Assembly: GCF_951230165.1 (NCBI RefSeq)
Contig: NZ_CATNVB010000005.1
Span: 23,672-87,671, forward strand
Direction: 5' to 3'
Source of the DNA: Lentilactobacillus sp. Marseille-Q4993
GTDB taxonomy: Bacteria; Bacillota; Bacilli; Lactobacillales; Lactobacillaceae
DNA: 64,000 nt
The position numbers and the translations under genes are program-made. Below are positions 1 to 10,565 of this stretch, piece after piece. The notes under the pieces were generated by a model. The model was given only the letters and a program-made list of their open reading frames with translations, was not told the DNA's origin and made no database searches. Numbering within the stretch: the stretch's first letter is position 1; the number at the start of each line of letters is the position of its first letter.

Positions 1-1
1 C

Positions 2-784
2 AAGACTGGATTAGCAATGGCAGTTGGTTCCCAAAGTATTGCTTTGAAAGAACCCGAGCAAGTTGAATCATTTGAAGTCGTTCGGCAATTAAACCCAAAC
101 GGAACAATAATTGCTAATATCGGGGCCAATCATGGTGCTACTGATGCCGCAAAAGCCATTGAGATGATTAAAGCTGATGCGATTGAGTTACATTTAAACG
201 TGGCCCAGGAAGTTATAATGCCCGAAGGCGATCATCGCTTCGATTACCAGCCATCAATCGAAGAAGTAGTGAAATCAGTTTCGGTACCGGTCATTGCAAA
301 GGAAGTTGGTTTTGGAATTGATCACCAGTCGGCTGCAAGATTAGTCAGCATTGGAGTTAACGCAATCAACGTTGGCGGTAATGGTGGCACCAACTTTGCT
401 GAAATTGAAAATTTTCGGCGGCGTGACAAGTCAATGAGTTACCTTCACGATTGGGGATTATCGACTGTTGAATCGATGCTCCTATTAAAGCCTTTAGCCT
501 CAAACGTAAGTCTTATTTCGACCGGTGGGATAACCACCCCCCTAGAGGTAGTTAAGGCAATGGCTCTTGGAGCTAACGCAATTGGAATGGCCGGATACTT
601 TGCTCACTTGGCAATAAACTACGATACGGAAGAGATTGTTGAAATCGTTGAACAGTTCAAAGAACAAGTTAAGAACTGCATGTTTCTCGCTGGCTTCCAG
701 ACTATTGCTGATGCTCATCAAAATGCTACTCTTATTTATGATAACCACATCAATAACTTTATCAATCAGTTTGAAAACAAATAA
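2..784 (+). CDS. fni: Type 2 isopentenyl-diphosphate delta-isomerase, 5' end outside window
   Basis: FMN-dependent isomerase that interconverts IPP and DMAPP, the last step of the mevalonate route that lactobacilli use to make isoprenoids for undecaprenyl phosphate. The frame is open from base 2, reading KTGLAMAVGSQ, which is an internal motif of the family, so the gene begins upstream and roughly 85 N-terminal residues are missing (the family is about 345 aa). Recognised blocks are INVGGNGGTNFAEIENFRRR, the flavin-phosphate motif STGGITTPLEVVKAMALGA, and GMAGYFAH. An ATG at 17 is internal and not the true start. The gene is followed by a hairpin terminator and faces the minus-strand methyltransferase gene. 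In this group it usually closes a mevalonate-kinase operon (mvk-mvaD-pmk-fni), which would lie to the left. Confidence 0.9.
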   Translation, partial: KTGLAMAVGSQSIALKEPEQVESFEVVRQLNPNGTIIANIGANHGATDAAKAIEMIKADAIELHLNVAQEVIMPEGDHRFDYQPSIEEVVKSVSVPVIAKEVGFGIDHQSAARLVSIGVNAINVGGNGGTNFAEIENFRRRDKSMSYLHDWGLSTVESMLLLKPLASNVSLISTGGITTPLEVVKAMALGANAIGMAGYFAHLAINYDTEEIVEIVEQFKEQVKNCMFLAGFQTIADAHQNATLIYDNHINNFINQFENK

Positions 785-788
785 AAAC

Positions 789-836
789 AGACCTGCTTTG
801 GGATGAATAACCATTCACTCCAAACAGGTCTATTTT
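789..836. terminator. Bidirectional intrinsic terminator between fni and rsmF
   Basis: The hairpin arms AGACCTG and CAGGTCT are extended by imperfect CTTTGG/CCAAA pairing. A T-run (TATTTTTT) follows on the plus strand and an A-rich stretch lies on the other side. It sits between two convergent genes and probably serves both. Confidence 0.75.
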
Positions 837-847
837 TTACCAAATTA

Positions 848-2200
848 TTAAAATCTCAATCCCTTTGGGAAAAAGTTCTTCGCTGTTCCCTGAACTGCCT
901 TGACAAATCCAACTGGTAAACCGGAAACTATTAACTGTTGCCAACCTTTAAGGCCTGTAGCGATTGGAAATGTATCACCATGAACGTATTGGTGCCACTC
1001 ATCCTCATTGATTGCAACTTGATTCTGATTCTCCTCGTTTGTCAGAGCCAACCCAAGGGCGTAGCTGGGTTCAAATCGATTTTTCTTAAATGTACCCAGT
1101 TCAATTCCCATTCTAACAACCTTGATCTTGGATGCATCAATCATTTCATCGGGGACGCTCATCAGTTTGTCGTTGTACGTAAATAGGGTTTGACCATCAT
1201 AACTGATATTGTTTTCCCGTTTAAACTTGTCCCATAACTTCTTCTCATCGCCAGTCATCTTATGAATGTTACGGTTTTTGAATAAGCCCTTATATTTTGG
1301 CTCAGCTTCATCGGTCATTGGTTTTCTAAGTTTAGCAATAAAGTGACCCTCGCCTGCGAAGTGGAATGGAAATAGCCGAACACACTTTGTTAAATCAGGA
1401 TTGCTATCCGCCCACTCTGGTCGACCATCATCCATCCCAGGGAACTTTTCAACTGGCAAAATTTCAAAATCATACTCTTTAACTAACCAGGCAACAATTT
1501 GTTCGTCTTCTTCTGGAGCAAAAGTACAGGTTGAATATATCAATTCTCCTCCTGGTTTTAAAGCCTTAACAGCCTCTGTGAGGATTTCTCGCTGTCTGGT
1601 GGCACATTCTATCGGATAGTCCTTTGACCAGTACTGAACGGCATCTGGATCCTTTCTGAACATCCCCTCACCAGAACATGGTGCATCAACTAGCATTCGG
1701 TCAAAAAAAGCTGGAAAAGCTTTGGCAACTCTCGCAGGATTTTCATTAATAATAACCGTGTTTCGTAACGAAAACCGTTCAACATTTTCTGCCAGAACTT
1801 TTGAACGTTTCCCATCAATTTCATTTGCAACTAGTAAACCAGTATTTGCTAAATAACTGCCTAAATGAGTTGTTTTTCCGCCAGGTGCGGCACACAAATC
1901 AAGAACTTTTTCACCCTTGTTAGGTTTAGCAACTTCGCCAACGTACATCGCACTCGGCTCCTGACTATACACTGCCCCACTCTGATGAAGGACCGATTTA
2001 CCGTTTACCTTACCGTAATAGCCAAATTCGCAATGTTTTGCCTTCTTGAAATCGGCTAACTTATCCGCAGGAACGTTTTTTAGCGGATTTACTCGGAAAC
2101 CGTGATTGACCGGCTGATTGAATGATTCAAAAAAGGCAGTGGCGTCCGCCTCACCTAATAGTTGTTTGTACTTAGTGATAAAATCTGCTGGTAATTCCAT
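848..2200 (-). CDS. RsmF-type rRNA cytosine-5 methyltransferase
   Basis: SAM-dependent RNA m5C methyltransferase of the NOL1/NOP2/Sun family, close to the Firmicute RsmF group with a C-terminal RNA-binding extension. The SAM-binding motif VLDLCAAPGGKT is at about residues 99-110. The DAPCSGEG motif is at 172-179 (Cys 175), and the catalytic TCT motif has Cys 225. The last ~170 residues correspond to the RsmF C-terminal and PUA-like region. The start is placed at 2200 because AAGGAGTT lies just upstream of that ATG; an in-frame start at 2233 has no such site. It has about 450 residues, as expected. The target is likely a 16S rRNA cytosine, but the exact base cannot be told from the sequence. 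Confidence 0.88.
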   Translation of the reverse strand: MELPADFITKYKQLLGEADATAFFESFNQPVNHGFRVNPLKNVPADKLADFKKAKHCEFGYYGKVNGKSVLHQSGAVYSQEPSAMYVGEVAKPNKGEKVLDLCAAPGGKTTHLGSYLANTGLLVANEIDGKRSKVLAENVERFSLRNTVIINENPARVAKAFPAFFDRMLVDAPCSGEGMFRKDPDAVQYWSKDYPIECATRQREILTEAVKALKPGGELIYSTCTFAPEEDEQIVAWLVKEYDFEILPVEKFPGMDDGRPEWADSNPDLTKCVRLFPFHFAGEGHFIAKLRKPMTDEAEPKYKGLFKNRNIHKMTGDEKKLWDKFKRENNISYDGQTLFTYNDKLMSVPDEMIDASKIKVVRMGIELGTFKKNRFEPSYALGLALTNEENQNQVAINEDEWHQYVHGDTFPIATGLKGWQQLIVSGLPVGFVKAVQGTAKNFFPKGLRF

Positions 2201-2287
2201 TTTGAACTCCTTAAAAATATTCCGTTTGATCACGTGATAATTGACCTAGGGCCCTATTTAGGTTAACATAACGCCATATGGTCAGGA

Positions 2288-3124
2288 GTGATATGTATCG
2301 GAAAGAAATTAATCGTCCTTGATTTGGACGGAACAACATTGAACAACGAATCAATGATAACAACAAATACAAAAAAAGCAATCCAAGCAGCTAAAAATGA
2401 GGACTATATCGTAAGTATTGTGACCGGGAGACCAAACCGAATCTCGGAAAATTTTTACGATGATCTTTCATTGGATACCCCAATGATTAACTTTAATGGT
2501 AGTCTGGGGATTCTCCCTCACTCCAAGTGGGAACGGGAATACGAATACGTTATCGATAAGGATATCGTGATGGATCTGCTAGAAAAAAGCAAGTTGCTTG
2601 GAATCACACTATTAGCGGTCGAAGGAAAGCAACTATTCTTGGCAAGTAGAGCTGCTAAAGATGGATTTGGCTTTTTCCCTAGTTCGTTAAGAACTACCGA
2701 AGTATTAAATCAAAAAAGTCTAAAAGAAAATGTCGACAATCCAATTACCATTACTGTTGAACTGGTTCCCGAGATGAAGCAAGCCTTTATTAATTATGTG
2801 AATCAGCAGTTCGGTGACCTCGTTGAAGTTTCTCCTTGGGGTGGCCCTCATCCAATTGTGGAGGTCGCCACTAAAGGAATCAAAAAAGTCACTGGTGTCA
2901 AACGACTTGCTGATTATTATGGCGTGCTCCAAAAGGATATTATTGCATTTGGGGATGAAGCAAACGATCACACAATGATTGACTATGCTGGTCTTGGTGT
3001 AGCGATGAAAAATGCAATTCCGTCAATCAAGGGTGTCGCTAATGATGTTACTAAGTACACCAATGAGCAGGACGGTGTGGCAAGGTACATGCAGGAAAAG
3101 CTTGATATTGCTGTAGGTATTTAA
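2288..3124 (+). CDS. Cof-type HAD-superfamily phosphatase
   Basis: Cytoplasmic phosphatase of the HAD IIB (Cof/YidA) family, acting on small phosphorylated metabolites; the substrate cannot be told. Motif I is LDLDGTTLN with nucleophile Asp 12 and Asp 14, motif II is SIVTGRP, the motif III lysine is in the KGIKK region, and motif IV is GDEANDHTMI. About 278 residues, full length. The start is problematic: the only in-frame conventional start is GTG 2288, but it overlaps the Shine-Dalgarno AGGAG (2284-2288). An ATG at 2293 is out of frame and stops after nine codons. The codon at normal spacing from AGGAG in the coding frame is ATC 2297, which would give M-GKKLIVLDLDGT, the usual N-terminus of the family. 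It is a single-gene unit, convergent with glpK. Confidence 0.88.
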   Translation: MICIGKKLIVLDLDGTTLNNESMITTNTKKAIQAAKNEDYIVSIVTGRPNRISENFYDDLSLDTPMINFNGSLGILPHSKWEREYEYVIDKDIVMDLLEKSKLLGITLLAVEGKQLFLASRAAKDGFGFFPSSLRTTEVLNQKSLKENVDNPITITVELVPEMKQAFINYVNQQFGDLVEVSPWGGPHPIVEVATKGIKKVTGVKRLADYYGVLQKDIIAFGDEANDHTMIDYAGLGVAMKNAIPSIKGVANDVTKYTNEQDGVARYMQEKLDIAVGI

Positions 3125-3145
3125 AAATAAAACTTGTAGAGATAA

Positions 3146-3194
3146 AAAAGTCAGTGCAAATTTCTTCTTCGAAATTAGCATTGACTTTTCTTTT
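3146..3194. terminator. Bidirectional terminator between HAD phosphatase gene and glpK
   Basis: AAAAGTCA and TGACTTTT form the outer stem, continued by imperfect GTGCAAATTTC / GAAATTAGCA pairing around a TTCTTC loop. Both strands have T-runs, which fits two convergent genes. Confidence 0.75.
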
Positions 3195-3231
3195 GTCCAG
3201 ATATTCGCCAAAGTGGCTTTCAATTATCTTA

Positions 3232-4784
<1,553 letters not shown>

Positions 4785-4785
4785 A

Positions 4786-4791
4786 ATTATA
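4786..4791 (-). promoter_or_regulatory. glpK promoter -10 box
   Basis: On the minus strand a perfect TATAAT lies about 45 bases upstream of the glpK start codon. I see no good -35 hexamer at 16-18 bases, so activity may be weak or factor-dependent. Confidence 0.55.
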
Positions 4792-4830
4792 CAATATCGA
4801 AGCCTAACACTCCACGGTAGCCATAAAAAA

Positions 4831-4865
4831 AGCCCTCAAAATCCGAATAAGATTTTAGAGAGCTA
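4831..4865 (-). terminator. Terminator of the tautomerase gene
   Basis: Minus-strand hairpin with AGCTCTCTAAAATC pairing imperfectly with GATTTTGAGGGCT across a 7-base loop, followed by seven Ts. It begins five bases after the stop codon. Confidence 0.8.
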
Positions 4866-4869
4866 GTAA

Positions 4870-5058
4870 TTACTTTTCGTCACTTTTTAAAACGCCACCT
4901 ACGCTATAACGGTTAGGTTGCATTTCACTAAGAATAACGTGAACGTGTTCTGCAGGTGCCCCAGTGTTTTTAACGACGGCACTTGTAACGTCCTCAACTA
5001 ATCCCTTGAGTTGTTCTTGTGAACGACCAGCAATTAAATCAATGTTTACGATTGGCAT
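4870..5058 (-). CDS. 4-oxalocrotonate tautomerase-family protein
   Basis: A 62-residue single-domain tautomerase (4-OT / YwhB family). The mature protein begins with the catalytic Pro 1 (MPIVNIDLIAGRS), and the length is typical of the hexameric 4-OT subunits. The C-terminal half shows the expected second strand with VHVILSEM. It carries out keto-enol tautomerisation in vitro; the physiological substrate in lactobacilli is not established. It has a GGAGG ribosome site, its own promoter (5086-5114) and its own terminator, so it is a single-gene unit divergent from pepD. Confidence 0.9.
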   Translation of the reverse strand: MPIVNIDLIAGRSQEQLKGLVEDVTSAVVKNTGAPAEHVHVILSEMQPNRYSVGGVLKSDEK

Positions 5059-5085
5059 GTCATTACCTCCATTTTTATAACAAAA

Positions 5086-5114
5086 AGTATACCCTAATTC
5101 AGTACTATCAGCAA
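5086..5114 (-). promoter_or_regulatory. Promoter of the tautomerase gene
   Basis: On the minus strand TTGCTG (5114-5109) and TATACT (5091-5086) are separated by 17 bases, a good sigma-A promoter about 30 bases before the start codon. Confidence 0.7.
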
Positions 5115-5147
5115 TCCGAAACTTATCAATGTAATTATGATAAAAAA

Positions 5148-5156
5148 TGGTACAAT
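5148..5156 (+). promoter_or_regulatory. Extended -10 promoter for pepD
   Basis: TGGTACAAT is a TGN-extended -10 box located 30 bases upstream of the pepD start. No clear -35 hexamer is seen at the usual distance, as often with extended -10 promoters. Confidence 0.55.
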
Positions 5157-5186
5157 GGTTGCTGATTAAAAACTAGGAGGCCAATT

Positions 5187-6614
5187 ATGATCCCTAATAA
5201 AAATATTTCAGCATGTACCAGCATTATTGTTGGTAAAAAGGCCAGTATAGATGGTTCGATTATGATTGCTCGAAATGAAGACAGCAAAGCATCGTGGCCC
5301 AAAAATTACGTTATCCACCCTGCTCAACATCATGAAACCGCGCCGGTGTTCAAATCAACCGACAACCAATTTACGATTGAACTTCCAAAAGATAGCTACA
5401 AGTATTCAGGCACACCCGAATGGACTACTAAATATGGTCTGTTTGAAGAAGATGGCATCAATGAATATGGGGTCGCTATGAGCTCCACCGAAAGTACTTA
5501 CACCAATGATTTGGTTCTGACTTTCGATCCGCTTGTTAAAGACGGGATCGGTGAAGAAGCGATGATTACCGTAGTATTACCATATGTGAAGACCGCCCGC
5601 CAAGGTGTCCAACGACTCGGAAATATTATCGAATACTATGGTACCGACGAATCCAACGGTATTTTATTTGCTGACAAACAAGAAGCCTGGTATATGGAAA
5701 CCGGTGGTGGTCATAACTGGGTTGCTCAAAGGATTCCGGATGATAGCTACACCGTTATCGCCAACCAAACTGCTATTCAGCTGATAAATTTTAATGATCC
5801 TGATAATTTTATGTGGTCAACTAATATCCGGCAGTTTGTTGAGGAACACAAATTGAATCCAAATCAGCACGGTGAGTTCAATTTCCGTGAAATTTTTGGC
5901 ACTCATGATTTGTCTGATACCTATTACAACACCCCACGAGTTTGGTACGGCGTAAAAATGTTCTCAAAGGATGAGCAACACGACCCAACTGATTTCGATA
6001 TTCCGTTTCTTCATCATGCAGATAAAAAACTTAGTGTGTACGATGTCCAAGATTTTCTAGCTTCTCACTACCAAGGCACTCCCTACGATCCAATCGGTGA
6101 AGGTAGCGAACATGATAAAAAGCGATTTCGTCCAATCAGTCTAGCCAAAACCCAAGAAGCCCACATTTTACAGATTAGGCCTGACATGCCCGCTGAGGCC
6201 TATCTTCAATGGTTGGCAATGGGGGTAGCTGCCCAAAGTTCCTTTGTCCCATTTTACGCAGGGGCAACCGATACCCCTGCCGTTTATCAAAACGCAACTG
6301 GTGATTACAACCCCAATAGCGCTTATTGGACATATAAGCTTGCTGGTGTGCTTGTTGACCCTCATTATGGCCAATTGGGTGGAAAACTGCAAACTGCTCA
6401 ACAGGAGCTTAAAATTGCGTTTCAAGATGTTCTGTCAAAAACCGATACGGTCATAGCTGCAATGGCCCCTTCAGAAATTGCTGCTGAGGCCACAAAGGCT
6501 AATTTCAAGATGGCTAAACTAGGCATTGACAGATACCAAAAATTGATTAGTGAATTGGTAACTAGTTCAACCGATTTTTCACCACTTAACTACAAACAAG
6601 ATCTAAACCTATAG
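5187..6614 (+). CDS. pepD: C69-family dipeptidase
   Basis: N-terminal-nucleophile dipeptidase of MEROPS family C69, which hydrolyses a broad range of dipeptides in the cytoplasm. The nucleophile is the cysteine of SACTSIIVGKKAS at about residue 9; the N-terminal segment is short and would be removed autocatalytically as in PepDA. The conserved block DGSIMIARNEDS follows, and the length of 475 residues is typical. AGGAGG eleven bases upstream supports the start. It is preceded by an extended -10 promoter and followed by a bidirectional terminator, so it is monocistronic. It probably feeds amino-acid nutrition together with pepT at 42.3-43.6 kb. Confidence 0.9.
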   Translation: MIPNKNISACTSIIVGKKASIDGSIMIARNEDSKASWPKNYVIHPAQHHETAPVFKSTDNQFTIELPKDSYKYSGTPEWTTKYGLFEEDGINEYGVAMSSTESTYTNDLVLTFDPLVKDGIGEEAMITVVLPYVKTARQGVQRLGNIIEYYGTDESNGILFADKQEAWYMETGGGHNWVAQRIPDDSYTVIANQTAIQLINFNDPDNFMWSTNIRQFVEEHKLNPNQHGEFNFREIFGTHDLSDTYYNTPRVWYGVKMFSKDEQHDPTDFDIPFLHHADKKLSVYDVQDFLASHYQGTPYDPIGEGSEHDKKRFRPISLAKTQEAHILQIRPDMPAEAYLQWLAMGVAAQSSFVPFYAGATDTPAVYQNATGDYNPNSAYWTYKLAGVLVDPHYGQLGGKLQTAQQELKIAFQDVLSKTDTVIAAMAPSEIAAEATKANFKMAKLGIDRYQKLISELVTSSTDFSPLNYKQDLNL

Positions 6615-6640
6615 AAATACAAAAAGATAGAAATACAAAA

Positions 6641-6680
6641 AAGCTTAGTAATTGGATGTTCCGATTACTAAGCTCTTTTA
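6641..6680. terminator. Bidirectional terminator between pepD and topA
   Basis: Perfect arms AGCTTAGTAAT and ATTACTAAGCT surround an 11-base loop, with CTTTT on the plus side and TTTTTT on the minus side. Confidence 0.85.
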
Positions 6681-6685
6681 ATTTG

Positions 6686-8794
6686 CTATTTTTGAGCAGC
6701 CTCTTCGTAGTCACCGTTAGGACAAACCACTTGAGTTCCACCTTTGATCTTCTTTTCAACCAAGAAGTGACCATCCTTCGGACAATCACGACCCACTGGT
6801 TTATCCCAAGAAACAAAGTCACAATCAGGGTAACGAGAACAACCGTAGAAAAGCCTGTTTTTCTTTGATTTTCTTTCGATAACCTGTCCCTTATGACACT
6901 TAGGACAAATGACACCAATTTCCTTTACGATTGCCTTGGTATTCCGACAATCTGGGAAACGTGAACAGGCGTAGAACTTACCATAGCGTCCCATTTTGAT
7001 AACCATAGGAGCGCCACAGATATCACAATTAAAGCCTGCTGGTTCGTCCTTGATTTGGATTTTTTCCATTTTCTCAGTGGCTGATTCAACTTCCTTTGAG
7101 AATGGCTTGTAAAAATCATCGACGACTTTGACCCAGTTTTCATCACCAACTTCAACGTCATCTAAGTCATCTTCGAGGTTAGCGGTAAAGTCAACGTTAA
7201 CAACATCTGGGAAGTATTTAACAATAATATCATTAACGATGTCTCCCAGTTCAGTTGGCTCAAACCGCCGGCCAACTAGCTTAACGTAATATCTCTTTTG
7301 AATTGTTTCCAGAGTTGGGGAATATGTTGATGGTCGGCCAACTCCCTTTTCTTCAAGGGTTTTGATAAGCGTTGCTTCGCTGTACCTTGCAGGTGGCTGA
7401 GTGAAATGTTGATCTGGATTTGTCTTGGCCAGTTTGACATGGTCGCCCTCTTCTAAATCAGGCAAGATGTTATCCTTTTCTTTTCCATCTCCATAGACCT
7501 TTAAGAACCCTTCGAACTTCATCTTTGAACCGTTAGCCTTGAAAACCACATCGTTTTGCTCAATGGTTACGGCCATCGTATCCATGATTGCTGGAGTCAT
7601 TTGACTAGCCACGAACCGTGACCAGATCAACTGGTAGAGTTTAAACTGATCATTATTAAGATACTCTTTCAAACTCTTAGGGGTTCTAAATACAGATGTA
7701 GGACGAATTGCCTCATGGGCGTCTTGGGCACCTTCAGGCATTTTACCCTTGATTGGCTTAGTTGCTGCGTATTCCGCACCGTACTCCTCGTGAAGGAATT
7801 GGGATGCTTCATGCTTGGCAATGGCAGAGATTCTGGTAGAATCCGTACGCATATAGGTAATCAATCCCTGACTACCTTCCTTACCAATATTAATTCCTTC
7901 ATACAATTGTTGAGCTGCCATCATCGTTCTTCTGGTTCTAAAGTTCATCTTCCGGTTAGCTTCTTGTTGAAGGGTACTAGTAGTGAAAGGTGCTTGAGGT
8001 TGCCGTTTTCGTTCCCGTTTTGTGACCTTGGTGATATCGAAATCACCCTTAGGGTCAATTGCCTTTAAGATTTCTTCAACGGCTTCGTTGTTAGGCAGTT
8101 CTTTTTTCTTACCCGCTACGCCATAAAAACTAGCTGCGAACTTACTTCGTCCCTTTTTGAATTCTGAGTCAATTGACCAGTACTCTTGAGGTTTGAAGTT
8201 TTCAATTTCCTTTTCCCGTTGGATTACCAACCAAAGGGCGATTGACTGGACTCGCCCGGCTGACAGTCCCTTCTTAACTTTTTGCCACAAAAGTGGTGAA
8301 ATTGAATAACCAACCAGTCGGTCGAGGATTCGGCGAGCTTGTTGAGCATCAACCAGGTTCATATCGATGCTGCGGGGATGCTTAAACGATTCCTTAACAG
8401 CATCCTTAGTAATTTCATTGAAGACAACCCGGTTGTCCTCTTCTGGATCAAGGTCTAGGACGTGAGAAAGGTGCCATGCAATTGACTCTCCCTCACGATC
8501 GGGATCGGCTGCTAAATAAACTTTTTTTGCTTTCTTAGCTGCTGACCGTAACTCCTTAATGGTATCCCCTTTACCACGAATCGAAATATAGTGGGGTTCA
8601 TATTCATTTTCAATATCGACCCCCATTTTACTTTTTGGTAAATCACGGACGTGACCCTTGCTAGCAATAACTTTGTATGAACGACCAAGATACTTTTCAA
8701 TGGTCTTTGCTTTAGCAGGAGACTCAACGATCACCAAGTTTTTTTTAGGCGACTTGCGCTTTGTTTTCTTTTTACTTGCTGTGGATGTTGCCAT
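6686..8794 (-). CDS. topA: DNA topoisomerase I
   Basis: Type IA topoisomerase that relaxes negative supercoils behind RNA polymerase and replication forks. After a basic Lys-rich N-terminus, the Toprim domain has [19 protein letters not shown] and the metal motif DPDREGE. The catalytic tyrosine lies in [14 protein letters not shown], around residue 320. The C-terminus has two complete four-cysteine zinc ribbons (CDICGAP...CSRFPDC and CPKCHKG...CSRYPDC) and a third, degenerate repeat with only two cysteines. It has about 702 residues. Start 8794 is chosen for its GAGAGGAG site; an upstream in-frame start at 8809 overlaps that site. It has its own strong promoter, whose -35 box overlaps the dprA stop codon. 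Confidence 0.96.
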   Translation of the reverse strand: MATSTASKKKTKRKSPKKNLVIVESPAKAKTIEKYLGRSYKVIASKGHVRDLPKSKMGVDIENEYEPHYISIRGKGDTIKELRSAAKKAKKVYLAADPDREGESIAWHLSHVLDLDPEEDNRVVFNEITKDAVKESFKHPRSIDMNLVDAQQARRILDRLVGYSISPLLWQKVKKGLSAGRVQSIALWLVIQREKEIENFKPQEYWSIDSEFKKGRSKFAASFYGVAGKKKELPNNEAVEEILKAIDPKGDFDITKVTKRERKRQPQAPFTTSTLQQEANRKMNFRTRRTMMAAQQLYEGINIGKEGSQGLITYMRTDSTRISAIAKHEASQFLHEEYGAEYAATKPIKGKMPEGAQDAHEAIRPTSVFRTPKSLKEYLNNDQFKLYQLIWSRFVASQMTPAIMDTMAVTIEQNDVVFKANGSKMKFEGFLKVYGDGKEKDNILPDLEEGDHVKLAKTNPDQHFTQPPARYSEATLIKTLEEKGVGRPSTYSPTLETIQKRYYVKLVGRRFEPTELGDIVNDIIVKYFPDVVNVDFTANLEDDLDDVEVGDENWVKVVDDFYKPFSKEVESATEKMEKIQIKDEPAGFNCDICGAPMVIKMGRYGKFYACSRFPDCRNTKAIVKEIGVICPKCHKGQVIERKSKKNRLFYGCSRYPDCDFVSWDKPVGRDCPKDGHFLVEKKIKGGTQVVCPNGDYEEAAQK

Positions 8795-8867
8795 TGTTTC
8801 TCCTCTCAAAATATTAGGTTTTATTGTTAATTGATTAACTAATTAATTTGAATTACAAATCTATCAC

Positions 8868-8896
8868 ATCATATTGCAGGATCAAACATGTGTCAA
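8868..8896 (-). promoter_or_regulatory. topA promoter
   Basis: Minus-strand TTGACA (8896-8891), 17-base spacer, TATGAT (8873-8868): close to the sigma-A consensus. It overlaps the end of dprA, so topA can be expressed independently of the dprA operon. A leader of about 70 AT-rich bases precedes the gene. Confidence 0.85.
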
Positions 8897-9768
8897 CAAA
8901 AAAACTCTTCTATAATATGTTCTGATTTTCGAACCAGCTTTGCTCCAGCCAAAATCAATTCATTAGTTCCGGTCGAAAGTTCAGATGTGATCAAGCCAGG
9001 TACAGCAAACACTTCGCGGTTATTTTGAAGAGCCAAGTTAGCGGTTATAAGGCTGCCAGAATGCTGTTTGGCCTCAATGACAAGGGTACCCAACGTTAGC
9101 CCAGCAATAATCCGATTTCTTTCAGGAAAATGATATTTGGTGGGGCCAACATTTGCTGGATATTCACTAAGAACTAAGTGGTGCTCACCAATGTATCTCT
9201 GAATTTCTTCATTTGCCCGGGGATAAGTTTTGCCTAAACCAGTTCCAATTACCGCAATCGTCTTACCACCATTTAAAATCGTTTGTTTGTGGGCTTCACA
9301 ATCAACTCCGCTTGCAAGCCCGGACACCGTTACAATGCCTGCCTTAATAATGCCAGGCAACAATTTACTAAGAACATCACTAGAATACTGGGTCGGCTGA
9401 CGACTACCAACCACCCCAACCATTGCCGCCTTAAGTAAATTTACGTCGCCCCGATAAAAAACGACGATTGGTGGACAGTATGATTCCCGCAACATGGTTG
9501 GATATAAATCGTCAGCAATCGTCAACCATTTTTCATTTGCAATTAAATCATTAACCAGTGATTGATTTGAAGCTAACCGTAAAAAACTCCGGCAGAATTT
9601 AGATTTCTAATCCGAAGTTAATGATAATGGCCTAGTTAATGCTTGTAAATCTATTTTATCAATTTCTATCTCTTTTTTATCTTGTAGTAATTGATATAGT
9701 CGGAATTTATTTTTAAAACCAATCCCATCTGATAGGTGGATCAACATTAGTAGATTACGTAGTTTCAT
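8893..9768 (-). pseudogene. dprA: DNA-processing protein DprA, interrupted by an in-frame amber codon
   Basis: DprA loads RecA on incoming single-stranded DNA during transformation. From ATG 9768 (ribosome site AAAGGA) the frame reads MKLRNLLMLIHLSDGIGF, a normal DprA N-terminal SAM-like domain, for 53 residues. It meets TAG at 9609-9607 and then continues in the same frame without another stop to 8893. The Rossmann part is intact: GVVGSRQPTQYS, SGLASGVDCEAHK, FPERNRIIAG, EAKQHSGSLITANLAL. Readthrough would give 291 codons, the normal length, so a single substitution explains the break. A TTG at 9525 could restart translation of the Rossmann domain alone (about 210 aa), but no good ribosome site precedes it. 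It lies downstream of rnhB in an operon. A consensus base error remains possible. Confidence 0.85.
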
Positions 9769-9806
9769 ATTTTCACGTCCTTTAAAAATAAAGTCCGTAA
9801 AAACAT

Positions 9807-10565
9807 TTAAATATAGTCACTCACTGGAGCAAAAGTTTTTCGATGAATTGGGCAAACCCCAACTGTCTTCAATCCATCCAAATGGGCCTTAGTTCCGTAG
9901 CCAGCGTTCTGTTCAAATCCATATCCTGGATACATTTTTGCGTACTCAGCCATTAATTCGTCTCGATATACTTTCGCACAAATACTAGCGGCGGACACAC
10001 TTATACTTTTAGCATCAGCCTTGACCATATCGATTTGGGGAATGCTAGTGTCAATATTCATTGCATCCACGATAATTTCATCTGGAGTGACCGAAAGACC
10101 CTCAACCGCCTGCTTCATTGCTATCCTAGTAGCCTGGTAAATATTGACCTTATCGATGATGTTATTGTCAACGACTCCAAACGAAACCGAAATAGCTTCG
10201 TTTTTGATTCTAGGCGCTAATTCTAATCTTTTTTTATGACTCACCTGCTTTGAATCATTTACATCAATCAAATCGAAATCACTGGGTAAAATAACGGCAC
10301 ACGAAACCACGGGTCCAGCTAATGGGCCTCTGCCAACCTCATCAACGCCCGCTATGTACTGGTGCCCCTTCTGCCACAAGTTACGCTCAATTTTAAACCG
10401 TTCTTGGAATTGTTGTTGGGCAATCGCTAACTTGTTGATTCGGTTTATCGTTGTTTTAAGGGCAGATTGTACGCCAGCCCGGGGGTCACTGTTCAGTTCA
10501 ACAAGCAACGGGTCATCTAATGTGGTTACCAATGCTAGCTGAGCTTTGATCTCCTTAATCGTCAT
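9807..10565 (-). CDS. rnhB: Ribonuclease HII
   Basis: Cleaves RNA in RNA-DNA hybrids and single ribonucleotides misincorporated in DNA. The active-site motif GVDEVGRGPLAGPV has Asp 75 and Glu 76; further acidic residues are in VDAMN and the SAASICAKVYRDELM block. The first ~60 residues form the N-terminal substrate-binding extension of the long Firmicute form (total 252 aa). The start overlaps the end of rbgA by 11 bases, which suggests translational coupling. Order rbgA-rnhB-dprA-topA is conserved in lactobacilli. Confidence 0.95.
   Translation of the reverse strand: MTIKEIKAQLALVTTLDDPLLVELNSDPRAGVQSALKTTINRINKLAIAQQQFQERFKIERNLWQKGHQYIAGVDEVGRGPLAGPVVSCAVILPSDFDLIDVNDSKQVSHKKRLELAPRIKNEAISVSFGVVDNNIIDKVNIYQATRIAMKQAVEGLSVTPDEIIVDAMNIDTSIPQIDMVKADAKSISVSAASICAKVYRDELMAEYAKMYPGYGFEQNAGYGTKAHLDGLKTVGVCPIHRKTFAPVSDYI

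Noticed and set aside
8893..9525. Reading dprA as a normal, shorter gene from TTG 9525
   Set aside because: The upstream 81 codons are in the same frame, encode the typical DprA N-terminus and have an ATG with a ribosome site; the TTG has none.
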